DNA of 64,000 nucleotides from Paguma larvata (Eukaryota > Chordata > Mammalia > Carnivora > Viverridae). The stretch spans positions 25,345,089 through 25,409,088 of the forward strand of contig CM057837.1 of assembly GCA_030068075.1 (NCBI GenBank), read 5' to 3'. The translations under genes were made by a program, and so were the position numbers. Shown here piece by piece: positions 34,250-45,026 of the stretch; the first letter of the stretch is position 1; every line of letters begins with the position of its first letter. The notes under the pieces were generated by a model. It was not told where the DNA came from. It ran no database searches and saw only the letters and a program-made list of their open reading frames with translations.

Positions 34250-35575
34250 TATATTTTTGATGTATCTCTTTTAAGCTGTATTTGTTTAACTTTGTATTTT
34301 TTGAGGCTGTCTTTGATCCAGAATTTTAATTTATGTTTGTTGTGGATGCTCCTATAACTTGCTTTCTACAGTCATATTTTGTGTTTATTTACCTGATTTT
34401 TCTTTGCTACTTTTCCTTGGTCTTCTGTTGAGTTCTCTCTCTTTTTATAGCCTGGATTAGAAGCCGTGCTTCCCAGGTTTATTCTCTTCATAGTTACTCT
34501 TATATTTGCCATAAACATTTAAACAGACCTAAAGTTAATAAGTCACTGGATCCTGCTGACCTTAATACAAACTTGGAATATTTTAATTCCTACCTCTCTA
34601 GCCTTTTTACCTCTGTATTTGTTACCATTGCCTGCTCTAGGATTCACCTTGTTTTAAAACCCCCATCAACTGGTCTTTTCTAAGCCAACTTGTATTTAGA
34701 TTTGCCAACATCCTTTTCAATTTCCCCATCAAGCGTTTCTTGCATCCTTCTCTTTCCATCTGTATTGTGCTTCGGCAAGAAGGAAACATCCATCGGGCAT
34801 CCCTTTCCATGGGGTCTGCAAGGAACAAACTCCCTCAAGTCTTTGTTTCCAGGTGTCTTTTTTTCCCACCATCTCTCCTGAATAGTGTGGATATAAAATT
34901 CTAGGTTGAGTTTCATGTTCAGCGTTAGGGAACCATCGTTCTATGGTCTTCTGGTTTCTGATGAGAACCCTATCATCACAGTGTATGGTCACTCCTTGTA
35001 GATAATCTATACATTATCTGTGGCAGCTTCTAGGATTTCTGTTGCATAGGCACATTCCACCATTTCCCTATGTTGGTGTCTGCCTGTGTGTTTTCTTTTC
35101 CTATTAGAGACTCTGCACGCTCCTTCAATCTCTGCTATATGTCTTGCCATTTCTTTCATAGTTTCCTCTTCTCTCTGTGCTACATCTTAGATGATTTCCT
35201 CGGATCTTTCTCCCAGGTAAGTCAGTCTCTTGTAGGTGCGTCTAGTCTATACTTAGGCCCCTCATTTGAGGGATTCCACCCCACCCCCATTCCCCGTGTA
35301 ATGGGTATATTTTATTTCCTATCATTTCTATTTCTATCTATCCTTTCAAATTGGTCTGTTCATTTATCCTACTGTCCTGTTCTTGCCTTATGTTTGCTAA
35401 CTCTTTTATCTTTTTTGGGTATCTTATTGTATCACTACCTCCAGTTCTTACGGTGTAAATTCTCCAGAGTGATCATTCTCCTTCATGGTGTTTTCCCATA
35501 TGAGCTTTTAATTTTTCACATGGGGAGCTTATCTTTAAGCTTTATCTCCCATCATTTCCCATGGGAGTCCTAATT
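34250..35575 (-). mobile_element. Old L1-like sequence, antisense
   Basis: The + strand has features of reverse-complement old L1: 'gtggatataaaattctaggt', 'tctatggtcttctggtttct', 'gatgagaaccctatcatcac'. A 167-codon frame at 35070-35573 is thymine-rich antisense sequence and is not credible as a gene. The extent on the left is uncertain. Confidence 0.55.
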
Positions 35576-35769
35576 GCTCTGGGCGTTGTCTGTGTTCTCC
35601 CAGAAGATTCTTTTCCCTTTTCCCCAGACAGAGGCCCCCACTTTCTTGTTCCTTCCCCAGGCAGGGGGTACCTTCTCATACCCCCATTTCAAGGGTCCCA
35701 GCATTGCACAGAGTGCTGTCCTGCATGGAACTGAGACTTTGTATTAAGACATCAAGCCCCTGACATCAA
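35576..35769. other. Short unique stretch
   Basis: No repeat recognised except a small tandem duplication (gacatcaagcccct type) near 35745-35773. Confidence 0.45.
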
Positions 35770-35940
35770 GCCCGGAGCTTTTAAAAAAATTGATCCCTGA
35801 GCTTCATTCTAGACTTCCTGCACTAAAAGTCTGAATGTGGCACTCAGGAATCTATTTATCATGTTGCTCGGTCCAGGTACCCTAGGTATTGGCAGAGACG
35901 GACTGAGAATTTGTATTTCCTAAGAGAATATTCGTGTCAG
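35770..35940. repeat. MER5A-like DNA transposon fragment
   Basis: 'cactcaggaatctatttatc' and 'gactgagaatttgtatttcc' are weakly like MER5-type hAT elements. Similarity is marginal. Confidence 0.4.
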
Positions 35941-36539
35941 GAACACTAACAGGGGCGCAATTTAGTACCTTCAAGAAACTTCCTCTCCATCAACAGAAGA
36001 AGAGCAAAGTATAGCTTAATGGTCCACTGGTGAGAAGTAACAAACACAAAGCCCACACGACAAGCCATCACTTTCTTAGGTGATGCCCTTCCATCAGAGG
36101 ATTTTCGTTTATGAGTCTCTAATCCACTGTCCCACTTTCCCAAGAATACTAGAATCCTCTAAATTATCACCAGCAAGAGTCCATTTGACACAAAAAGGAA
36201 ACTTTTTTCTTAAAAATCCTACGTGAAAATATTAGACATCTTTCATCTTTTATCCAGGCATCCAGGTTACCTCTCCGGTTAGTTACCTAGGTTTAATTTC
36301 TGAATCCTTCATCCGCAGGTTTAATTAAAGTTTTACCTTCTACGACAAGCTTTACTTCCATGGCTTCATAGAAATACCAAAACAAAACCTGACATTATAA
36401 GAAATTAGATTTCATTTTTAGGGAGAAAAATGAAGTGACCTCTTGTAACCTGTAAAGAAACTTCTTATGCGAGGCATACTTTTTCTTCTAAATGCAAGGA
36501 TCCTTTTCCATTCTGAAAACATCTTTATCATGCAGCCTA
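35941..36539. other. Unique sequence
   Basis: Nothing recognised. Confidence 0.5.
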
Positions 36540-36920
36540 TGTTTTCAGGAGCATTTCAAGTCTGTCATATTCTACCCCATGATCCTCTTCAGTTTCATCT
36601 CTTTCCACTCCCCGACTCTGGCTTCAGCCATGTTGCATACCCGCAGACCAGGTCTCTCTGCTTTAATGCTTTTGAACAGTTCACAGAGTGCTTTTGCTCT
36701 GCACAATCTGGTCCCCTCTCTCCCACCACCGCCACCTCTGTCTTCACCTCCACTCTACACTCCATGATCCAGCACCTCCCCACCCATCCTTCAACTATCC
36801 AAATACCCGACCTACAAATACCCGCAAATATACATCTCTTATACCCTCAGTAGAGTATAAGTTCCTTGAGGATAAGGACCATGCTTTATTTCGCTGTCAT
36901 GTGTTATTTGGAAAAGAAAT
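36540..36920 (+). repeat. LINE-2 3' end fragment
   Basis: The right part, 'agtataagttccttgaggat' and 'aaggaccatgctttatttcg', matches the L2 terminal segment. The C-rich left part (36690-36800) is compatible with upstream L2 but diverged. The 128-codon frame 36467-36853 is probably non-coding. Confidence 0.65.
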
Positions 36921-37189
36921 GCTTATTAAGTAGCTACTATCTGGCCAAGCTTTGCTGGGCAATGGGGACACAATGTGAGGACCCAGGCATCCTGCCCACA
37001 TGGCACGTAGTTAGGGAGAAATACAATGGAATGACCACATAAACAAGTGTGCAATTATACATTGTGAAAATCTTACACACAAAAAATACAAAGTACACAA
37101 CAAGGGGATCTTGTTTGTTCTGGAAGGCCTCCCTTAGGAAAGAATGCTTGGTTAATGGACGAATTGAGAGAAACTTGGGTATATTCATT
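36921..37189. other. Old repeat-like or unique sequence
   Basis: 'gccaagctttgctgggcaat' followed by 'ggggacacaatgtgagg' resembles text common in old interspersed repeats, but I cannot assign a family. Confidence 0.35.
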
Positions 37190-37620
37190 TGGGTTCTCGA
37201 GAGAAAAAGAATCAACTAGAAAATATGTACATAATCTATATATCTCTGGCTAAATTTATGCATCTATCTATAGATCTGTTGAGATAGACAAATAAATTTA
37301 TTATGCAGTTACAGAGGCTGAGAAGTTCCAAGATCTGCAGTTGACAAGCTGGGGACCTGGGAAAGCCAATGGTAGAAGTTCAAGTCCAAAGCAGAAAAAG
37401 ATCGATGTCCCAGCAAGAAGGCAGTCAGAGAATGAATTCTACCTTACTCAGCCTTTATTCTATCAATGCTTCAATGGATTGGATGACACTCACCCACACT
37501 GGGGAGGGCAGTCTTCTTTTCTCTGTCTACTGATTCGAGTGCAATTTCATCAAGAAACATCCAGAATAATGTTTAACCAAACAGGCACCCAGTCGTGTTT
37601 ATACAAATAGTTAACCATCA
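37190..37620 (+). repeat. Old interspersed repeat, family unresolved
   Basis: A recognisable mammalian repeat layout is present: 'tttgggttctcgagagaaaa', a ta/ga-rich stretch, 'caagatctgcagttgacaag', 'ggattggatgacactcaccc', 'aataatgtttaaccaaacag', ending 'agttaaccatcac'. I recognise the pattern as interspersed but cannot name it with confidence. Confidence 0.55.
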
Positions 37621-38357
37621 CCCTAGGCAAGGATAGGGACCAGCATCCCAAGGAAAGAGTAACCTACTTAAAAGCCTTAAGAAAGAAGCATTTAAGAAGA
37701 CCAGAAGCCAGTGTGGTTGGAGGCCCAGAGGGAGGTGCTGGGCAACACAGTCGAGGCTGAAGAGGGGCAAAAGCAGGTCTAGCAGGAGTTTGGAGACCTG
37801 CAGTAAGTCACAGGGGGATACAGGTGACATGTTAACATGCATTCTAGCCCTTAGAATGGTGCCTGAGAAATAGCATCTCAATAAATGTTTACAAAAGAAT
37901 TAATAATCCATGAACAAACACAAAATCGACCTTGAGTTCAAAGCCACGCAAGGCTGAACTATCTGTTTGAGAAAAATCAATTCTCAAAAACAAATACAGA
38001 AATATATTCATACACTCATTCAACAAACATTTGTAAGGTCACTGCTTCAGACAATTATTTCAGGGCACTGCAGAGAGGGATCAGAATCCCATCAACAGGG
38101 GCGCAGACACATTTTTCTGATATCCAGCAATCCTCTCATTCCATTTCACTTATTTTTTTCAGTTAAGCTCAAGCAACTGTAATAGTTTCGTTAATAAAAA
38201 GCAAATATACTACAATCCAATTTTTCCCAAACCATTTTTGTCCATCTGTCACTCCTTCTGTTTATGCACACGTTCTAATATTAATAAAAGTTGGTCATCT
38301 CCAGGTGGTGAGACTGGTTGATGATTTGTTACCTTTCATCTTCACAGTTTTCAGTAT
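37621..38357. other. Unique sequence
   Basis: A small MIR- or L2-like end ('gaatggtgcctgagaaatag', 'ctcaataaatgtttaca') lies at about 37850-37895. The rest is unrecognised. Confidence 0.5.
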
Positions 38358-38369
38358 AGTCTGATTTTT

Positions 38370-38724
38370 TTAACGTTTATTTTTTATTTACTTATTTTGA
38401 GAGAGAGAGCAGGGGAGGGACAGAGGGAGAGGGGGAGAGGGGGAGAGGGAGGGAGAGGGAGGGAGAGGGAGGGAGAGGGAGGGAGAGGGAGGGAGAGGGA
38501 GGGAGAGGGAGGGAGAGGGAGGGAGAGGGAGGGAGAGGGAGGGAGAGGGAGGGAGAGGGAGGGAGAGGGAGGGAGAGGGAGGGAGAGGGAGAGAATCCCA
38601 AGCAGACCTCTACAGTGTCAGCACAGAGCCCGTCGTGGGCTCAATCTCCCAAACCATGAGGTCATGACCTGAGCCAAAATCAAGAGTCAGATGCTTGACT
38701 GACGGACCCACCCAGGCACCCAGC
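38370..38724 (-). mobile_element. CAN-SINE expanded by internal minisatellite
   Basis: Minus-strand SINE with T-rich tail at 38370 and head ending near 'gacggacccacccaggcacc'. A 12-bp duplication, agtctgattttt, lies at 38358-38369 and 38725-38736. The copy is about 355 bp, not the usual 200-210, because its GA-rich part contains the array at 38441-38590. Confidence 0.95.
38441..38590. repeat. 10-bp minisatellite, 15 perfect units
   Basis: The unit gggagaggga is repeated fifteen times without a mismatch, in an otherwise diverged SINE. The identity of all units implies recent expansion. Open frames here on both strands are periodic low-complexity peptides. Confidence 0.97.
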
Positions 38725-38736
38725 AGTCTGATTTTT

Positions 38737-39221
38737 AAATACGATGAGTTCATATCATTTTTACAAGAATATTCATACTTTTAAGCCACCTAAGAAAAGC
38801 ATTAATTTTGCGTTAATGCATTTAGCATTAATTCTAATGCAGCCACATAAACTTATGTCTCTCGTAGAAATTGAGGAAGAAATTTCAATCCAAATAGGTT
38901 AGACAACTAGTACAAAGTCCCAGAATAAAAACAGCTAAGATCGTCCTTATAAGGAATTTTGCTTGTTCTAAAAAGTAGAGGTCTGAAAATTTGCCATTGA
39001 GAGGCAGAAAGTAACCTCTCTTCTTCTCCCTGTGGTTCCCACAATCCCCAAATAGAAGGGAGAGTACCCCGCACAGGAACACACCCACCCCCAGGCAACT
39101 GCCACATTCTTAGGCTCTTTCTGTCTAGCGAAAATCATCTGACACATGTTAAATCTGAACCACTGACAATCGTTTGTGTCCCTGTATTTCATGGGAACAC
39201 TACTACCCAGTGTGGGGACAA
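38737..39221. other. Unique sequence
   Basis: No gene or repeat is recognised. Confidence 0.5.
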
Positions 39222-39233
39222 ATAGGTCAACTT

Positions 39234-39480
39234 TTTTTTTTTTTAAGAGAAAGAAGCACTAACTTTTTTTTAATGTTAATTTTTGAGAGAGAGAGAGAGA
39301 GAGAGAGACAGAGTGAAAGTGGGGAAGGGGCAAAGAGAGGGAGACACAGAATCCGAAGCAGGCTCCAGGCTCTGAGCTGTCAGCACAGAGCCCGATATGG
39401 GACTTGAACTCTCCAACTGTGAGATCATGACCTGAGCTGAAGTTGGATGCTTAACCGACCGAGCCACCCAGGTGCCCCAG
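39234..39480 (-). mobile_element. CAN-SINE
   Basis: Minus-strand copy with a (GA)n tract of about 11 units at 39285-39308 and a head ending 'gagccacccaggtgcccc'. Flanked by a perfect 12-bp duplication, ataggtcaactt, at 39222-39233 and 39481-39492. A 27-base extra stretch lies between two T runs at its tail side. Confidence 0.96.
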
Positions 39481-39492
39481 ATAGGTCAACTT

Positions 39493-41300
39493 CTAACTGT
39501 TACATTTCCCTTCTTTACCAAAGAATTTAAAGGGCCTGAGTATGAAAGAGGGTGGAAAGAAGGGGCAAGGAACCCCACAGAACACCCCTCACGTTTTCTA
39601 CAAGTTTCCACCATGCAGCAGATAAAAGATAATCCCTGTGTATATAACCTTCCTAGTCCACTTCTATTTTTCCCTTTTCAAAGTTTTTTTTTCCCTGTAA
39701 CATCAGTCATGCAATAGGATTTGTTCACTTAACGAACACCGGTTAGGTGCCTGAAGGGCCCCAGAAACTCTGCTAAGCATGGAGAAATCAGAGATCAAGA
39801 GTGCGTTATCCCTACTCTCAAAAACTGAACAGTCAGGAGCCAAATTTCCTATTAAAAAAAATATCATTAGACATTTATTTCCACAGTACTGATTAAAGAC
39901 TGAAAAATTCTAGAAGGAAATTCTAGATGCTACTGCAACTATCATCCTAAGGTACTTGAAGTGGAAAAGGGACCTAGCGTATACGGTAGGTGTCTGGCCT
40001 TTTTAAGAAAGGGGGAGGAGGAGGGAGGGAGGAAGAAGCCTGTTTGAGAAAGGTTACCAAGAGAATGACAGTTTGTGTTAGAAATACAAGGGACCTATTC
40101 TGAGGCGACCTTCTCTGGCAAGCACATTAGTCACTGGGCAAGAGGGAACCCATCCTTCTGAGATGGAGATATACTTTTTGGATCACTATCTATGGCATGT
40201 GGAGAAGATATTTGCCAAACTGTTCTTCTTTGAGTCTCTCTTATGTCTTTCTGAGGATTCAGGTTAACCACTCTGCTTTAAGCCATTCAGTTGAAATAAA
40301 ATCGGCCCCAGCCTTCTGGTGGTAAAACACTAACTCATTGAAACTCAAGAGGTGTCTACTGTGTTTGAAAGTGATTGCTACCCACCTAGGAATAATTGCC
40401 AACTCCTCTAAAAAAGATAAAAGAAAAAAAAACTCACTATCAAATAGTGCACGGAGAACCGTTCGGACCAAATGTGTCCACCCGAGCCTAAATCTCATCG
40501 CTGGAAAAGGGGATCGCTAGGCACCAAAAATTCAGCTCTTTCAACTCCTAGTCGAGATTTCTAATGACTTGAACGGTGTGGCTACATCCATACAAGTTGT
40601 GGGTCTCCCTGCTCGACAAACCTCTCCAATATGCTTTATGAAATCAAAGCGTCTTGATGAAGAAAACAAAATCTATAGTAGCATGGAGGCGCTATTAAAA
40701 TTCGAACTCCACAAATCTATCCTTTAAAGGCTTCACAGAAAACTGATTCATTTATTTAAAACTTGTCTCAAGCTGCCCTTTCTCAACACCTTTGTTGTAT
40801 TAGAAGAATTAGAACTTATTAAGGCTGATAGAATAATCAGCTTCCCACAAACACGCCCTGAGGATCTGCGAGAAAAACCATTTGAACATCCCCCATTAAT
40901 GTTTATTCATAGTTTATGGTAATTTTGTAACGTGAGTAGTCAACACGGTAAGAAAATATTCTCTACCATGTCAAAACTATAACCCTTAATGGTTTCACAC
41001 ACAAAAAGAGAATCAACTTCTCTTGATGAAAACCCGAAAACAGTGTAATTTCTCTTTCAGGTACAGCAAATAATCACGGTTGCATGTCCCTGTTTCAGCT
41101 CTTTTTATAAAATAATAAATCTTACGGTTGAAAGAAAAACATTTTGTTGATTTGGGGGAATCTTATTTTGGACATTTAGAGTGTTTTAACTCTAAGTGTT
41201 TAAGTTTCCAAGCAGAATGGGCAAGGGCCCCTCCTTGATCACAAGGCTCTTAATGTCAGCAAACCTTCCCTCCCCCCAAGGCTTAGAACCACAGGCCACC
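39493..41300. other. Unique AT-rich sequence
   Basis: No gene is recognised. 39720-39835 has an old-repeat flavour ('gaacaccggttaggtgcctg') but no assignable family. 40540-41180 is free of repeats I know. Confidence 0.5.
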
Positions 41301-41311
41301 ACTGGCCCTCC

Positions 41312-41617
41312 TTGGCTGGAGTCAGGAAAGTAACTCCAGAAAAGAGCACCCAGTCTTCTGTTCTCAAGGGTAAAAGTTCAGTCTCTCCTCAAGAACTGTC
41401 GCTTTTAACAGGTTCCGTGGTCTTTCTCAGAGATTCTGGAATTCTTAGGAAAAGAGGACGGCCACATTTTTTCTTGAATGATAAGGTAAGAAACTGCATT
41501 TTTGTTATGCACCCTCCCTCCAAAGACCCAGAGGGGAAGCGAAGACTCAGACCCATTTCCTACAAGTACATTAAGGATTTGACCTACGAAATATCAAGTG
41601 GAGGAGAAAACAGGTGA
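41312..41617 (+). other. 101-codon open frame with splice-like signals
   Basis: Unrecognised frame. Its middle is bounded by a good acceptor-like site (tctttctcag, ending 41430) and a strong donor-like site (AAG then gtaagaaa, at 41485/41486), defining a possible 55-base exon. In this frame the segment reads RKRGRP, an AT-hook-like core, but such a short match can be chance. No known exon is recognised. Treated as a candidate only. Confidence 0.25.
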
Positions 41618-42239
41618 TGTTTAGAATGGGCCTTTAGAACCCCTCGTCCCAGAGGTCCAACAGAGGGGAAAAAAGAATAGGGCCAATTACTTACAAGGAA
41701 AGGGAGGGAAGGGGGAAACTAATCCCCTAAAGGAAAAACTTAGGGACTCGGAACAGGTATCCAGTTCCTCTATAGGAAGAGCCTGACTCCAAAGCACTCG
41801 GCCATTCATCCGTCCTTACATCCACCAAACACTTCTTGACATCCACTCTATGCCAACCCCCTAAAGGCAGGAGACAGACCTGCCCGTGAAGAGCTCAGCC
41901 CAGGAGGAGAGCCAGACTAGTGAACACATTACAGTGCAAGGTGATGTGTGCCCAAGAGCAGGCAGAGGAGGCCCAAAGTTTGGGGTGACTATTGCAACCT
42001 AAGAAGGAGGCAACTCATGAGCTAAGAGTTGAAAGAGGGGAAAGTTCCCTGGGTGAGGAAGCGAGGGAAGGGAGCTTCCATGGGGTGGAAGGAGCAGCGC
42101 CAGCAAAGACACCAGAAATAGCAAGAGCAAGGGCCGAACCAGGAGCCCAGCAGGGTGAGGAGCGCAGCTCTGAGCCCACTGGTTTGTGATCTGGGAGAAC
42201 TTTGAGCAAATCGCCAAACTCGGAACTCCGTATCTCTAC
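41618..42239. other. Unique or old repeat-like sequence
   Basis: 41800-42180 has the flavour of an old interspersed repeat ('ccaaacacttcttgacatcc', 'gaagagctcagcccaggagg'), with no assignable family. Confidence 0.4.
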
Positions 42240-42400
42240 CTGCACATCAGCATCAACCAGAGGCTCAAAAAAAAATAAAAACCAATGCTGGGGGCCCTCT
42301 CCAAACTAATTATATCAGAATCTTGAAGTGTGGGTTCAAGCAGCAGTAGTTTTAAAAGCGTCCAACTGATTCCAATATGGTAGGAGTCCCTAGGCTCACT
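42240..42400. repeat. MER5A-like DNA transposon
   Basis: 'catcagcatcaaccagaggc', 'ccaatgctgggggccctctc', 'ccaactgattccaatatggt' and 'ggagtccctaggctcac' fit MER5A-type elements in order. Diverged. Confidence 0.6.
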
Positions 42401-43224
42401 ATGAAAAGGACTTAAGTTTTAAAAGCCCAGCTCCAGGGGCTGTCGTGAGGGTTAAGTGATAACCGCACAGCGCCTCCAGAGTGTTAACGACGATGGAGGA
42501 CATGGAGGGCTGAGGACGGAAGACATGTCAGAGCCAGATCATTCCCACAGCTCGACCTCCCTCATGCCAGGCGCCATTCTCAGCCCTTCCTGTGTACAAC
42601 ACAGGCCGTCCCGCCCCGGGGACCAGGCTCCTTCCCGCCTCTCTGCTGCCAGAGGAGGAAAGGTCTGGATTCAGAGATTAAGGCTTTAGGCTTTATTAGG
42701 TGGGTACTGATGAGCCTCGTTATCAGGGAGAAGCGTGATCAGAATTGTATTATTTAAAGTCATCGTGACTGTAACGTAGACAATAGGTTGAAAGGTAAAG
42801 AGACGGGCAGGGAAACAATGCCACTCCGAGGCCATAAGACCGACGGAAAGGGTTTATAAAAGGGGGGAAAGAGCTCCTGGAAACCAGAGCCTGAAAGAAA
42901 GGAAAAAAAAAGTACAACAGGTTGGTGGATTTTCTCACACTACTTGCAAGACTTCATTAAGACATAAGTGTGTCCTGATACACAAATAAGCCCCATTAAC
43001 CATCTCCCACCTCCTGCACAATTAATTTCAAGCCTCAACACTATCATCATCTGAGACATTCTTAATCATGTCTCTAGAAAAGTCTGGATAATACACTTGG
43101 CATACTCCCATCATTTGCAAGAATTTTGTCTATTCAAAAGGGTTTTTTTTTTTTTTTTTTAAGGCGTCAATATTACCATGATCTGTTAAGGGAGTCTGAC
43201 TTAAATGATTTTCGTCTATGGCAG
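42401..43224. other. Unique sequence with T run
   Basis: A short MIR-like end may lie at 42425-42490 ('gtcgtgagggttaagtgata'). A T run lies at 43142-43160. No gene is recognised. Confidence 0.45.
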
Positions 43225-43315
43225 TGTGTTTTAGTTTTAATCTTAATTCTGGTATAGTTAATATACAGTGTTTTATTAGTTTTGGGTGTACAACAAAGGG
43301 ATTCTATGGAAGTTT
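43225..43315. mobile_element. Short L1-like fragment
   Basis: 'ctggtatagttaatatacag' followed by 'tgttttattagttttgggtg' and 'tacaacaaagggattctatg' resembles a well-known L1 segment. Too short to place strand or subfamily. Confidence 0.5.
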
Positions 43316-43696
43316 CCTTAATGGACAATTCAGATTTAAACTACTTTTCCATTACTAATACATTAATGATACTACGGTCGTCGGACTCTGAGCATATATT
43401 CCTATACAAGGTAGATTCCCATGAGACAGACAGATGACAACACAGCGGGTCACCCTTTAGAGGGGTCACGATTACAGAAAGAATATACCACCCAAGTCCC
43501 AATTACCGTATCTGCATGCATCTCTACAACTTCAAAATTACCATTCAACAACTCCAGAAAATAAATGCAGTAACATCATCTTTCCTGCTCATTACCTCAG
43601 GTCTACTTACCAGGTAAAACCACTAGCTGCTCTATTTATTCCTAGGAAAAATGGCTGACCAAATTTAAGTTGTCTCATATAGTTAAAATATGCCAA
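43316..43696. other. Unique sequence
   Basis: Nothing recognised. Confidence 0.5.
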
Positions 43697-44085
43697 ATAG
43701 CAAATTTGGCACTTTTTTTCCATTTTTTTATTGTGGAAAAATACACAAAACTTTGCCATCTTAACCATTCTTAAGTGTACCATTCAGTGGGGTTAAATAC
43801 ATTCACAAATTTGTGCAGTCATCACCACCATACACCTCCAGACTCCACCTTATAAAACTGAAACTCTGTACCCGTCAAATAGTAACTCCCCCTCCCCCCA
43901 TAGAAACAACCGTTCTTCTTTCTGTCTCTGATTTTAAGTAAGTATGTCCTGTACGTGGAATCAGAGTGTTTGCTGTTTCCCTAAGCATAATGTCCTCAAG
44001 GTTCAGCCATGTTGAAGCACGTGACAGAATTTCTTTCCTTTAAGACTGAATGGCATTCCATTTTACTTGCATAACAAATGAGGCA
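43697..44085 (-). mobile_element. Old L1 fragment, antisense
   Basis: The order 'tttattgtggaaaaatacac', 'cttaaccattcttaagtgta', 'catcaccaccatacacctcc', 'ctgaaactctgtacccgtca', 'agcataatgtcctcaaggtt', 'actgaatggcattccatttt' matches a common old L1 segment in reverse orientation. Confidence 0.78.
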
Positions 44086-44571
44086 CTTTTGTAGATCAAG
44101 AATAGATATACTGGCAGTCTTGTTTGGTGCAGTCTATTATATTACTAGGACACCACGCAGAGTTTTCAGTAATTTAGACTGACTTCTTTTGTTCTTCTTT
44201 GCACATGGCAGGTACTGTCAGGATCTTGGTAACAGCATCTGAGACCTTGGTCATGGGGGTGTGGTGGGGGGTGCAGCTTATAATAAGAATATAATATATA
44301 AGAGAGGCAAGGTCAGCCTCAGTTTCCCAGCTTTGGCTTCTGAACTAATTAGGCTTCCTGTGTCTTTATAATCCCCAAGGGCAAATTATCTCCTTCCTTG
44401 GCTCTTACCAAACATGACCAGCCTTTGCCTCTGTCTCCTCAATTCTGGCTCACACTTCTCATGCCCTCCATGCCCTTGAGGGACAATACAGCTTTCTTGC
44501 AGAGGGTCCCCACCAATGGAACCATTGATAATATTGCCACTGGGAGCTGGGTAGATAAATGCTTAAAAATG
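44086..44571. other. Unique sequence
   Basis: Nothing recognised. Confidence 0.5.
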
Positions 44572-44806
44572 GGGGCGCCTGGGCGGCTCAGTCAGTTAAG
44601 CATCTGACTCTTGATTTCAGCTCAGGTCATGATCTCACAGTTCGTGAGGTTCTCAGGTTCGTGAGATTAAGCCCTTAGTCAGGCTCTGCACGGACAGTGT
44701 GCAGCCTGGTTGGGATTCTCCCTCTCTCACTCTCTGCCCCTCCCCCACTTGCACTCTCACTCTCTTACTCTCTCTCTCTCTCAAAAATAAATAAACTTTA
44801 AAAGAA
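44572..44806 (+). mobile_element. CAN-SINE, first of tandem pair
   Basis: Begins 'gggggcgcctgggcggctca' and ends 'aaaaataaataaactttaaa'. An internal 15-16-base duplication ('gttcgtgaggttctcaggtt') near 44640-44662 repeats the gttcgtgag motif. Confidence 0.96.
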
Positions 44807-44821
44807 AACAGATTGGAGTAA

Positions 44822-45015
44822 GGGATGCCTGGGTCGGTTAAGCATCTGACTTTTGATTTGGCTCAGGTCATGATCTCACAGTTCATGAGTTCAAGCCAGC
44901 ATCAGGCTCTGTGCTGACAGCGCAGGGCCTGCTTAGGATTCTCTCTCTCTTCCTCTCTCTACACCCCTCCCCTGTTCATGCTCTCTTTCAAAATAAATAA
45001 ATAAACTTAAAACAA
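44822..45015 (+). mobile_element. CAN-SINE, second of tandem pair
   Basis: Begins 'agggatgcctgggtcggtta', where 'ggctcagt' of the head is deleted, and ends 'ataaataaacttaaaacaa'. The 9-mer gattggagt occurs just before it (44811-44819) and just after it (45018-45026), fitting a target duplication. Confidence 0.95.
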
Positions 45016-45026
45016 TAGATTGGAGT

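Noticed and set aside
35070..35573. 167-codon frame with hydrophobic composition like a membrane protein
   Set aside because: It lies in T-rich antisense L1-like sequence, where Phe, Leu and Ser codons are expected by composition.
38441..38590. CRISPR-like array
   Set aside because: Units are 10-bp contiguous tandem repeats without spacers, in a mammalian SINE.
38392..38672. Periodic Arg/Glu/Gly and Ser/Pro/Leu frames
   Set aside because: Artefacts of the 10-bp minisatellite inside a SINE.
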